Shown here piece by piece: positions 56,066 to 64,000 of a stretch of DNA of 64,000 nt (its first letter is position 1; each line of letters starts with the position of its first letter). The stretch is taken from positions 885,294,001 to 885,358,000 of the forward strand of contig CM057456.1 in NCBI GenBank assembly GCA_016271365.2, written 5' to 3'. Both the position numbers and the translations under genes were made by a program. The notes under the pieces are model-generated. The model was not told the origin of the DNA, searched no databases, and worked only from the letters and a program-made list of their open reading frames with translations. The DNA comes from Neoceratodus forsteri. Taxonomy: Eukaryota > Chordata > Ceratodontiformes > Ceratodontidae.

Positions 56066-56498
56066 TCTAGAGGACCTCAATATGTATTCCCTGGAGTAGA
56101 GGAGAGAGGGAGGGATATGATAGAGACATTCAAGTACCTCAGGGGTATAAACAAGGTATACGAGGGTAGCATCTTTCAGAAAAGAAGGTGTATGAACAGG
56201 AGGGTATGATATGAGGCTGGGGGGTAGGCTCAGGGGCAATGTGAGGAAGTACTTTTTCACAGAAAGAGTAGTGGATTATTGGAACAGCCTCCCTGTGGAG
56301 GTGGTGGTGGCAAAAACTGTAGGGGAATTCAAGAATGCATGGGATAGATATGAGTACTCTTGAAATAGGGAAGAGAGAGTAAGCCACAGATCAACTAGGG
56401 TCTCCTGTATTGCATTAGGTAGGGAAAAGGGTCAGACTAGGTGGGCCACATGGTCCTTTTCTACCATCACCTTATATGCTTCTATATTTCTATGTCTC
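56066..56498 (+). mobile_element. CR1 LINE 3' end inserted in DIRS gag
   Basis: It reads EDLNMYSLE at its start and RLRGNVRKYFFTERVVDYWN then SLPVEVVVAKTVGEFKNAWD later, and ends in CTTCTATATTTCTATG. It interrupts the DIRS gag region and so is younger than the DIRS insertion. Confidence 0.85.
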
Positions 56499-56682
56499 AG
56501 TCCCTATGTGCACCATGAACACACAATTCAGAGGGGCACAGGGAAAGGCAGAGGTAGAAGGGGACCAAGGCACCAGAAATCTGCCTCAGCTCCCTCAGCC
56601 CAGGCAAAGACCAACATCTGGCAATTTTGCCCATGTTGCCATAGACATTGCCAGCAGGAAAAAGCCTGACTTAGTAACTTGA
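56499..56682 (+). pseudogene. DIRS gag C-terminal tail, Arg/Gly-rich
   Basis: The frame reads RGTGKGRGRRGPRHQKSASA, PSAQAKTNIWQFCPCCHRHC. The basic Gly/Arg box is common at the gag end of DIRS elements. It lies between two insertions. Confidence 0.5.
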
Positions 56683-57042
56683 GGGGCTTGATTTTCAAAC
56701 AGTGGTGCAGGGCTTGTGCCAAGCCCTGTACCACCACACTTAGGTTTTGGCAGTGTGCCAAACCCCATCACCACAACTGTACCTGATTTTAGTACATTGG
56801 GCACATTTGCGACAATTTCCACACTTTACGGAAGACTGCACAAAGATGTGGCGCAAGCCCCGTAAAAGTGTCTCCCAAATGGTGCACAGTTAGATCAAGG
56901 GAAAACTGGTCTAACTTGTGGCATTTGGTGCTAGTGTTTGCAAATCACAATTTGCACCCCAAGAATGCTGCAAGCCTCATGCACCGTATGATCAGCGCAC
57001 CAGGGGTTTGTAGCATTCTCCCACATTTAAAAATCGAGCCCC
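56683..57042. mobile_element. 360-bp MITE with GGGGCT terminal inverted repeats
   Basis: The element starts GGGGCTTGATTTTCAAA and ends in the complement of GGGGCTCGATTTTTAAA, a 17-bp terminal inverted repeat with two differences. An inner hairpin is formed by GTGGTGCAGGGCTTG and the AAGCCCTGTACCACCAC that follows. It has no coding capacity and sits between DIRS gag and RT. I could not define a target duplication, so the superfamily stays open. Confidence 0.75.
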
Positions 57043-58690
57043 AGGAGTGAAAAAGTATCACCACAGACATGTGGATCTTGGAGATAATAGGACAGGGCTT
57101 ATCCCTTCAATTTGTACAATGTTACAGTCAAGCAATTTAAAACTGTTTACAGCTCAAATCACAGAGAAAAAAATCGTACTGGAATTGGAAGTTAGAAAAC
57201 AGATGGAACTAAATGCAGTAGGGAAGGTCCCAGTCACATAGCAGGGAAGGGGCTTCTTTTCAAGATATTGTCTCATTCTCAAGAAAAATAGGGAGTAGCT
57301 ATCCATTCTGGTCCTAAGGTGGTTGAACAGGCACCTGATAAAGGAAAAATTCAGAATGTTAACTTTGCAGACAGTGATCTCATCCCTATGGATAGAGAAT
57401 TGGCTGGGGTCACTAGATCTAAGGGATGCATAGTTTCACATACCCATAAGGCCATAACACAGAAATTATTTAAGATTCAGAGTAAGGAATGTTTAGTTCC
57501 AATTCAAAGCAATGCCTTTTGGACTGACAACAGCACTCACAATTTTAATAGTGTGATATTCAGTACTGGAAGCTTACTTGTGCAAGCAGAGGATAGTGGT
57601 ATCTCCTTCTAAATCACTAGCTATTATGTGGAAAATCACAAGAGGAGGTAGTGTGATCGATTCAGACAGCAGGAGTACATTGCAGAAGTTAGACATCCTC
57701 CTAAATGTTGAAAAGTCACACCTGGAACTTAGATTCTGGAGTACTTAGGTGCAAAGTTGTGTATAAAACAGAGCAAAGCTTTCCTACCTGTACAAAGGAG
57801 AGAAGCACGAATTCAGTATGCAAACACATTTCAGACAGTTCAATCAATGGCTGCACGGGAATTCCTGAGACTTTTGAGCCACACGGTTTGACAATAGCAG
57901 TGTTACAATGGGCCAGATTGAAAATAAGGTATGACCAATACCACCTCAGATGACACTAATGTCAATTAAGTTTTTCACTTTAGCACCAACTAACAGTATG
58001 AAGTCAGTTGATACAAGCACTAGAATGATGAAAGAATCAAGCAACCTCAGGGAAGGTATTCCCTTAGTGCTCACCTACAAATATTCTGACCACTGATGCA
58101 TTCCCCCTAAGTTGAGAAGGGCATCTGAGGGAAGAATTCAGTAAATGGGATATGGAATCCACAAGAAAGAAAGGAGCACATAAAACTGTTGGAGCTCAGA
58201 GCAGGTCTCCTGGCTATGAAGTACTTTTTCACTGATGCATGGTCAAAGTGTCCTGCTAAGGACAGACACTACGCCTACCATGTAAAACATTACATAAACA
58301 AACAAGGAGGCACCAGCTCTTCAAAACTCATCAGAGCTGATGCAGATCTGGAATCTGACCTACAGCCTAAGTGCAAATCTATCTGCAGTACATCTAGCAG
58401 ACAAGGAGAATATATTAGCAGATTCACTCAGCAGAAGGAGTCATGCTACCCATGAGTGGTCTTTGAACCAGGGAGCACTAACCTCTATGTTTCAGAGATG
58501 GGGAGTACCAGCGTTAGATCTATTTGTCTCATTGGAAACAGGAAGCTCCCTTAATTCTGTTACAGGTCTCCCTCAGTGGAGACAGTCCCATGGGATGAAT
58601 CAGCCCTTCCATGAAGGTTTCTATATAAAATCCTGCCATTTCCTGTTATTCAGAAAGTGGAACTGAAACTGAGGAGAAAGGCTGTTACAA
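57043..58690 (+). pseudogene. DIRS reverse transcriptase/RNase H, degraded
   Basis: In one frame KSITTDMWILEIIGQGLSLQ starts the RT region just after the MITE. After shifts, SLDLRDA and FHIPIRP with a later FKAMPFGLTTAPTI (57400-57560) correspond to the DIRS DLKDAYFHIPI and FxALPFGLxxAP motifs. The YLDD region is not recognisable. LNVEKSHLEL, HFRQFNQW and NSSVTMGQIEN (57700-57920) follow. RNase H appears as LELRAGLLAMKYFF (58185-58230) and a relic of ADxLSR (ENILADSLSRRSHATHEWSL at 58399-58460), then GALTSMFQRWGVPALDLFVS. Multiple stops and indels show a dead copy. Confidence 0.75.
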
Positions 58691-58799
58691 TTATTCTCAT
58701 TGTACCAGACTGAGAAAGGCAGTCATGGTACTCACTGATGATGACAATGTCACAAACAATACCGTGCCAGTGAGAATGGATCTGTTGACACTGTCTCAA

Positions 58800-60290
58800 G
58801 TCAGGGTAACTCATCCAGACCACAGATCCCTTCATTTGAGAGCATGGTTCTTGAGGAGTTAGAGTACCATAACCTAACTCTCTCAATCCAGGTCCTGGAA
58901 AGTTTGAAAGTGTCCAGAAAGCCAGCAGCTAGGAAAAGTTATAACTCAAAATGTAACAGATTACATATTTGGTGCACCACAGAATCAACAGATTTATCAG
59001 TGGTTTTGTATTACTTGGTACATTTATGTCCCCAAGGCCTGAAACCATCCATGCTACAGGTGCATTTGGCTGCTAGCTCAGCTTTCAAAGCAGCTGGCAG
59101 GGAAAAATTCTCTGCAGCCCAACTAATGTGTAAGAGGTTTTTCAAGGGCCTGAATCACCTGTATCCTCCAGCAAGGGAACCAGTCCCATTATAAGATTTG
59201 AACCTAGTTCATTTACAGTTAATTAATCTCCCTTCTGAGCCTATATTTTCAGAACAGCTCAAATATTTAACATGGGAAACCTTATTTCTGGATACTTTTG
59301 CTTCTGCAAGAAGGCTCAGTGAGCTGCAAGCACTCTGAACAGACCCACACTTCATAGTGTTCCACAGAAATCAGGTGGCATATATGACAAGTGTGAAGAT
59401 TTTACAAAAAATGGTTTCCTCCCTTCATGTGAATCAGTCTATAAAGCTGCCTGTGTTTTTCTAAAGCCCTCTCCAATGTAGGACATGAGAAACAGCACCA
59501 CCTGGAGATCAAAAGTGTCTTAAGTTTCTACATGGCTAATACATACTGTAGGTGTCTAGAACTGAAAACAAACTCTTGTTTGTCACTTAAGGAGAGGGTA
59601 GGTAGAGGTACACAAGCAGCAAAAGACAATCTCTCTCTGGATTGTCTCCACTGTTGATTTCTGTTATAGAAAAGCAGACAAAAGGCCTGTTTACACTACC
59701 ACACTTGCACCACAGCAACCCAAGTGCTCAGGTTGCTGTGGTGCAAGTGTGGTGGCGTGGGCACATACTTGGTCATGGTAAATTATTCACTTCTCCTCAG
59801 ACTGAGCTACAGTAAAGTAGGGGAAGTATGCTGGAGCGAGCAGTGTAAGCAGCCATGTGGACAGGCTGCATCACTCTCAAGCATGAGAAGTAGTCATCCC
59901 ATTTTGTGTGGCTGGACTTTAAATGAAGTGGACTCTAACATCCCCCCTTGAACTCACAGCCCCTCTCGGTGCAGCTTGCATCAGCGCTGAGAGGAGCTGT
60001 GTAGACACAATTCACAATCGGGATAGGAGATCAAAGCAGGACCAGAGCAGACTTTTGGTAGCTTCAAAAAGCCCATGCAAACATGGCTAAAGCATCACCA
60101 AAAGGGTCACAAGCACATTCCACTAGAGCTACACATGCCACTATAGTGGCTTTATAGCATATCCCATGCTAGAAGTATGTAAAGCAGCCACTTGGTGTAC
60201 AGTACACAGCTTCACTTCTCACTATTGTCTGGATAGCCACTCTAGAAGGGATCCCAGATTTGATGTTTCTGTAATTCAGAACCTATACCC
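58800..60290 (+). pseudogene. DIRS tyrosine recombinase, split by a hairpin element
   Basis: The N-terminal SAM-like domain is open from 58844 to 59194 (SLKVSRKPAARKSYNSKCNR, LCPQGLKPSMLQVHLAASSA, NHLYPPAREPVPL). Later shifted pieces reach IVSTVDF-like sequence at about 59650. Beyond the inserted hairpin the C-terminal end reads MLEVCKAATWCTVHSFTSHY followed by CLDS (60166-60230). The Y in SHY is the presumed catalytic tyrosine. The enzyme integrates a circular cDNA by recombination. The copy cannot be functional. Confidence 0.75.
59685..60000. mobile_element. Hairpin-bearing insertion in DIRS recombinase, Harbinger-like end
   Basis: It starts GGCCTGTTTACACTA, similar to the Harbinger-type start GGCCTGT..., and probably ends near GTGTAGACACAATTC, which is weakly complementary. 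Close to the start is a perfect 22-bp inverted repeat (59699-59720 and 59731-59752) with a 10-base loop. The recombinase reading is absent across the block. The right end is uncertain. Confidence 0.5.
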
Positions 60291-60328
60291 CAAACAGGTT
60301 CTCAAGGTACTATTTATGTCTGCAATTT

Positions 60329-60420
60329 GTATGACATCACTAATACACTCTTTTTTTCTAGAAGGAAAAAATTACCGCAGTAATGATGTTTCTTCTAGAG
60401 GGTGTATTAGTGAGTCATAC
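60329..60420 (+). repeat. DIRS internal complementary region (ICR)
   Basis: GTATGACATCACTAATACAC at 60329 pairs with the end GTGTATTAGTGAGTCATAC. The left half is complementary to the left ITR and the right half to the right ITR (GTATGACTCACTAG at 60752). This is the relation expected of an ICR, which templates completion of the circular DNA. Confidence 0.75.
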
Positions 60421-60751
60421 ATGCCCTCCCTACCACCATTTCTAGAAACCGGGTATAAAAAGGATTTCTCAGACAAATTAAAATTATATTTGAAAATCTT
60501 TATTGCTTGAATATTTCATTGCTCAAACTTTGCAGTTTTTACAATTTGTCAAACGGTGATCAAAATGTCTTATTAAATTTACATGTAATAGAATACATAG
60601 CATAGGTTAGTATAGTGGTCACTGCTCTCTCTTCTGGTCTTCAACTATAAATCTGTCATTAACATGCGGGGTCCACATTACAGAGTTTGAAATTTAACAT
60701 TGTAAAGTTCTATCTTCGGGGCAACATCTCAGGGCTGAGATCGTACACTTT

Positions 60752-60789
60752 GTATGACTCACTAGTCCACTTTCTAGAAAGAAACGTCA
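60752..60789 (+). repeat. DIRS right inverted terminal repeat
   Basis: GTATGACTCACTAGTCCACT then TTCTAGAAAGAAACGTC matches the complement of the ICR right half and, less closely, of the left ITR. Confidence 0.7.
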
Positions 60790-60829
60790 ATAATATAGTG
60801 AGCAATTTTTTTAAAGGTGCATGCTATCA

Positions 60830-61030
60830 CTTTTGTTTTATTCTTTGGTAACTGGGTAGGGCCCACTAGGCAAAATGCCTGTTTTCAGGAGCACTGGGGA
60901 GGTTAAGTGACTTGCTCAGAGTCACACAGTACACAAGTGGAGGTTGTGGGAATCATACCGATGTTAGCTGGATGTGCCAAGCTCATTCATAGCTCATTAC
61001 TCTAGCCTCTAAGCTATACTGCCAGCCCCA
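60830..61030 (-). mobile_element. CORE/MIR-like tRNA-derived SINE
   Basis: On the minus strand it begins GGCAGTATAGCTTAGAGGCT, where MIR-type SINEs start with a tRNA-like head. It carries the word GTGTGACTCTGAGCAAGTCA then CTTAACCTC, which matches the MIR core wording (TGTGACCTTGGGCAAGTCAC). It ends CTGAAAACAGGCATTTTGCC, TAGTGGGCCCTACCCAGTTA, CCAAAGAATAAAA. The tail matches the 3' end of the LINE at 45284, not that of the L2 copies. Confidence 0.75.
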
Positions 61031-61399
61031 GACTTTTAACATCTTGGGCTGTGTACAACATATGCGTTTGATAACAGATACAGTACATTTCACTTGAACT
61101 GTTAGAATTACAAAATGAGTCATGTTTGAAAACTGGTTTCCCTCGATTTCTCTTGAGACCAAACTTGGCTCCATAAATCAAGTTGCTCTAAAGAAAACCC
61201 AATTTAAATATGTCAGAAATTGTTGAAAAGAAGTTCATGCAAATCACCTTACTTTAAACATAGTTTCTCTTGAACTACTTGGCATAGAAAGAGTTTTGCT
61301 CTTGGTTCAAAGCTGAGGAAGTAAGCTTTCAAGCAAGATAAAGCACAGAAGTACATCCACTGATATTTTTTCTGTAAAAAGTATGTTATAATGTTAGGG

Positions 61400-61950
61400 T
61401 CAGAGCAAAGTACAAAACATCTGGAAATGCAGTTATTCATACAAAACCTCAGGAAAGAAGGTGTTATTCATGGACGGATGTTGGTCCCTATTTTATTAGC
61501 CCTTACATCAGCTTTTGATACATTTGATCATGTTACTTTGATTGAAAGATTAAGTTCTACTTTTTGTCTTCAGGATTCTGTTCTTTCTTGGTTCATAGCC
61601 TACCTTTCTAGCCACACGTTTAGGGTCTCTTGGTGGCAGGTATTCTCAAACTCATATCCAGTCACAGTGGGTGTTCCTCTGGGTTCTGTCTTGGGGCCAC
61701 TGCTTTTCACTTTTTATCTTCAACCATTAGGTGAGATTATTAGGTTCTTTTATTTTAACTTTTATGCTGATAACACACAGTTTTATTTTTCTTTTCCTAC
61801 CTTTTTGAATTTGATTCTGGGGGACATCTTTTCTCCTCTTTCAGCTCTCTCTTCCTGGATGTCTAATAACTGTCTGAAACTTAATATTATTGAAATGTCA
61901 ATTCTTTTTATGGGTTCTGAGCAACAGGTGGTTAACACTTACCAGTGATG
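61400..61950 (+). pseudogene. L2-like LINE reverse transcriptase fragment
   Basis: A 185-residue open frame includes LLALTSAFDTFDHVTLIERL (motif A, D changed to A in the first position), GVPLGSVLGPLLFTFYLQPL (motif B, Q changed to L) and FYADNTQFYFSFPTF (motif C YADD changed to YADN). It ends with LSALSSWMSNNCLKLNIIEM and a KTEILFMGS-like stretch. It lacks both ends. The three substitutions in catalytic motifs mean it is inactive. Confidence 0.75.
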
Positions 61951-62471
61951 TATCACAATCCATGATCATGTCCAGTTAAGATGGATAAAAGACGGATGCA
62001 AGATAGCAGCCAGGAGTCTTGCTGTATAGGAACACTCTCTCAGAGCTCAGGGGATTAAGAAGAAAAAGGCCAGTCAAGCACCCAGAAAACTTCATAAAAA
62101 CCTGAATATTTTGCTTTTATTATAATAGGCTCAACGTGTGCTTATGTACACTTGTCTTTATTTTGCTTAAATAGTAAAAATGCTAAAGCAATAAAGTCAA
62201 ATGCTTTGAAAGGATGGCACTGCACTGACAAAGGCACTTGGTGTTCTTAATCAGGCAGACAAGTGATACAAACTGAACCCTCCATCTCAGTAATGGTACT
62301 GCAGACTCCTGCTCTTTGTTGTACTGATGGCTGCTAGTTTTCTACAGAAAAGATATACATTTATTTTCTCTTCTAATTTAGCTAGAAGCTAAGTATCAAA
62401 GTGCTACTGCAGGGTAGCTGAACTGAGAGAAAAAGACACCACTAGAGGAAACTTTTAGAAAGAACCACCAA
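61951..62471. other. No gene recognised
   Basis: AT-rich sequence with no ORF or repeat that I can name. Confidence 0.4.
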
Positions 62472-62992
62472 TGGTAGGCCCAGTGGTGCGGAGGGCTGAG
62501 GTATCAGTGCTTCACTTGCTGCCATGCCAGCAGACTGGTTCTGGTGATGGACTTGGCTGCTGGAGGTCAGTGGGGTTGATGAGGATCGAGCACCTGGGGA
62601 GGGGAAACCTGCTGCACTGCTCAGATACTGCCACCATGTGGAAGCATGGTGACAGGCCAGTGGACAGTGTTCAGCACATGGGGTTGGCTGGCACGTAGTG
62701 TGTATGGACCTCCCTGTGCACACAAGCTTATGTCAGAATGCCACCAGCCAAGGGGAGGAAAACGGGAAAAGCAGGGCCTGTCACCATGAAATCCTGCTCA
62801 CTGCACGAGCCTGCACAATCATCCTGAGAGTCTTGCAGCTGCTGAACTGGATCCAGCATTAGGGAGGGGGTGTGATGGACTTGAGGTAGTGGGTAAGTCC
62901 CGGATGAGAGGGCGACAAGCCTGGGAGTGAGTGGGAGCTGCAGAGTCCTGACAGGACCCCGAAGAGAAAAAAGCTCTATAAAAAAAAAATAA
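62472..62992 (+). mobile_element. tRNA-headed SINE copy 2
   Basis: The head GGCCCAGTGGTGCGGAGGGC ... GCCATGCCAGCAGACTGGTTC aligns with the head of the 47724 element (GCCTGGTGGCGCTGAGGGTT ... GCCATGCCGGCTACC). The body is diverged but shares GAGGAAAA...AAAAGCAG and GAGCCTGCA-type words, and it ends with an A-rich tail at 62978-62992. A clear target duplication is not seen (GAACCA occurs on both sides, which is weak). Confidence 0.6.
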
Positions 62993-63037
62993 TGAACCAG
63001 AAATTAAAGTTAAAAGAGGTATTCTCACTGAACTCAC

Positions 63038-63166
63038 CTGCTTCATTTTCCTTACAGCCTTTAGCCTCAAGTTCACAAGCATGTACAATACATCCATCAG
63101 GGCTTGCTGCTGAACCTTCCTTCTTGGTACTTTATGTGGACCTTGACCAAAAAATAAGCCACCATC
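63038..63166 (-). CDS. Candidate protein-coding exon, unidentified
   Basis: On the minus strand CTGCTGTCTGTTTCAG precedes GAT-GGT-GGC, and the exon ends ATG-AAG-CAG with donor GTGAGT, a near-ideal pair of splice sites. The 129 bases are exactly 43 codons without a stop. They read DGGLFFGQGPHKVPRRKVQQ, QALMDVLYMLVNLRLKAVRK, MKQ, so the exon is phase 0 on both sides and basic. I do not recognise the protein, and it does not match the N-terminal part of MOCOS that should lie upstream on this strand. It could be an exon of a neighbouring or nested gene, an alternative exon, or a chance open frame. The opposite strand is also open here. Confidence 0.4.
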
Positions 63167-64000
63167 CTGAAACAGACAGCAGCTCCAGAAAAGGTAGTCA
63201 AGGCAGCAGCAATATCTCACATAGAGAAGCTGGAGAACTCCAAGATACCAGAGGATCTAGAGTCTCAAAATGAGCTAGAAAAAAACCCCAGTAAGAGAAC
63301 ATGAATTAAAGCAGCAGTACTATTTAATAAAAAATGTTCTTTTTACAATAGTTATGTCAAATGAACCCCACAACTCACAGAACTTGAGTTGTTTGCTTTG
63401 TTTTATTTGTTTTGTTTTCTTTATATTCTTTATTTTTTTCTGACAATTTAGCACAGACCACTGCCAAGAGTGCCATGTTGGATTTTGAGGGAAATGGGGT
63501 GCTGCTATTCTTGCACTGGTAATTTTTTCTGATGTAAATGGAATGCACCGTCCCTTGTTTTGCCTGCTGAGTATTTATAGTACAAGCAATGGAAACAAAG
63601 GGTAAAAAACAGGAAATGGAATGGGGGCTGCCATATTTTTTGTGGATTCACACAACACTATAAATGTATGAACAATCAAGAGAACCAATTATCAGAAAAT
63701 AGTAATAAACAGCAAAAATTAAATCTGAAATTTTACACTACTAGGCAGCACAAAAATGTGAGAAGTAATGAACACTTACTGGTTAACTAGTACTGCTGCT
63801 TCATATTTCTTAAAGGGGATATTATAGCTCTTTCTTCCAAACAATGGCTAATTGGAGAAGGGGATTTGTACTTGTGATATTTGTGACATTAGATAAGGGA
63901 AGCCTTGATCTCAAGTATAGATCCTTTTAAGGCTGTCATGGCAGGCCCCAAATCATGATCAGTTCCCAAGAATGAACAAAAGCAGAGAACAGAACAGAAG
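63167..64000. other. No gene recognised
   Basis: I see a T-rich tract near 63392-63438 (upstream of the candidate exon on the minus strand) and no repeat I can name. Confidence 0.4.

Larger units (their letters stand above)
53851..60790 (+). mobile_element. DIRS-type tyrosine-recombinase retrotransposon, near complete
   Basis: The order is left inverted repeat (53851-53896), gag region, RT/RNase H, tyrosine recombinase, internal complementary region (60329-60420) and right inverted repeat (60752-60789). This is the DIRS-1-type architecture, in which a circular intermediate is integrated by the recombinase without target duplication. The left repeat TATTAGTGATGTCATA is the exact complement of the first ICR half. 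All ORFs carry stops or shifts. At least three later insertions are nested inside: a CR1, a 360-bp MITE and a hairpin element. It lies antisense to MOCOS, in the intron upstream of the recognised exon. Confidence 0.85.

Noticed and set aside
60830..61030. Mammalian-type MIR as evidence of a mammalian genome
   Set aside because: CORE/MIR-like SINEs are widespread in amniotes and other vertebrates, and the tail differs from L2. The DIRS and Penelope elements argue against a mammal.
62472..62560. SINE head as a functional tRNA gene
   Set aside because: The cloverleaf is incomplete and the sequence continues into a long SINE body; a tRNA-derived head explains it better.

Overview
This window looks like a stretch of a large vertebrate nuclear genome, almost entirely filled with old, nested transposable elements. 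The mix is CR1-clade LINEs with a short octamer-like 3' tail, L2-clade LINEs with a TTA tail, L1/Tx1-type LINEs, a Vingi/Rex1-like LINE, a DIRS tyrosine-recombinase retroelement, a Penelope-like element, hAT- and Harbinger-like DNA transposons and tRNA-derived SINEs. That combination argues against a mammal or bird. It fits an amphibian (for example a caecilian) or a non-avian reptile such as tuatara or turtle. The species cannot be fixed from the sequence alone. I see no prokaryotic features, rRNA, CRISPR array or clear tRNA gene.

Host genes: one exon is recognised with good confidence. It is a 77-bp exon on the minus strand (53515-53591) with correct splice sites that encodes part of the aminotransferase-class-V domain of molybdenum cofactor sulfurase (MOCOS). 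A second minus-strand candidate exon (63038-63166, 129 bp, phase 0/0) has excellent splice signals but I do not recognise its protein. An unassigned ORF around 47600-48637 is split by a SINE with a perfect 13-bp target-site duplication.

Layout: 1-1680 is the end of a Harbinger-like element coding a Myb/SANT-like protein (minus). About 2101-8200 is a dead L1/Tx1-type LINE broken by a CR1 and two other insertions. 8215-12431 is a nearly full-length L2-like LINE. 13600-14650 is a Vingi/Rex1-like LINE 3' end. 14885-18120 is an L1/Tx1-type 3' fragment (minus) with an inserted block. 19168-21690 is another LINE RT (minus) with a foldback inside. 22399-22776 is a hAT-like MITE. 24670-25375 is a CR1 (minus). 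25750-26757 is a cluster of foldbacks. 27134-28028 is an inverted pair of Penelope-like terminal repeats. 28318-30356 holds two CR1-type LINE fragments. 31235-32900 and 48790-50290 are two copies of an undescribed-looking composite repeat. 33436-34550 is a CR1 (minus). 35938-40985 is a second L2 copy split by a 1715-bp LTR-like insertion. 41366-47440 holds further CR1 and Vingi-like LINEs, tandem repeats and foldbacks. 50420-51640 is a Penelope-like RT fragment plus terminal repeat split by a CR1. 53851-60790 is a DIRS element with recognisable left repeat, internal complementary region and right repeat, itself carrying three later insertions. 60830-63000 holds a CORE/MIR-like SINE, a short L2-like RT and a second copy of the tRNA-headed SINE.

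The genes do not work together as a pathway. The story is one of layered insertion in and around MOCOS: the DIRS lies upstream of and antisense to the MOCOS exon, in what should be the preceding intron. The most unusual signals are the composite tandem/palindrome repeat family, the foldback density at 25.7-26.8 kb, the LINE-SINE pair sharing one 3' tail, the hAT MITE built from an iterated motif, and the unidentified strong exon candidate.
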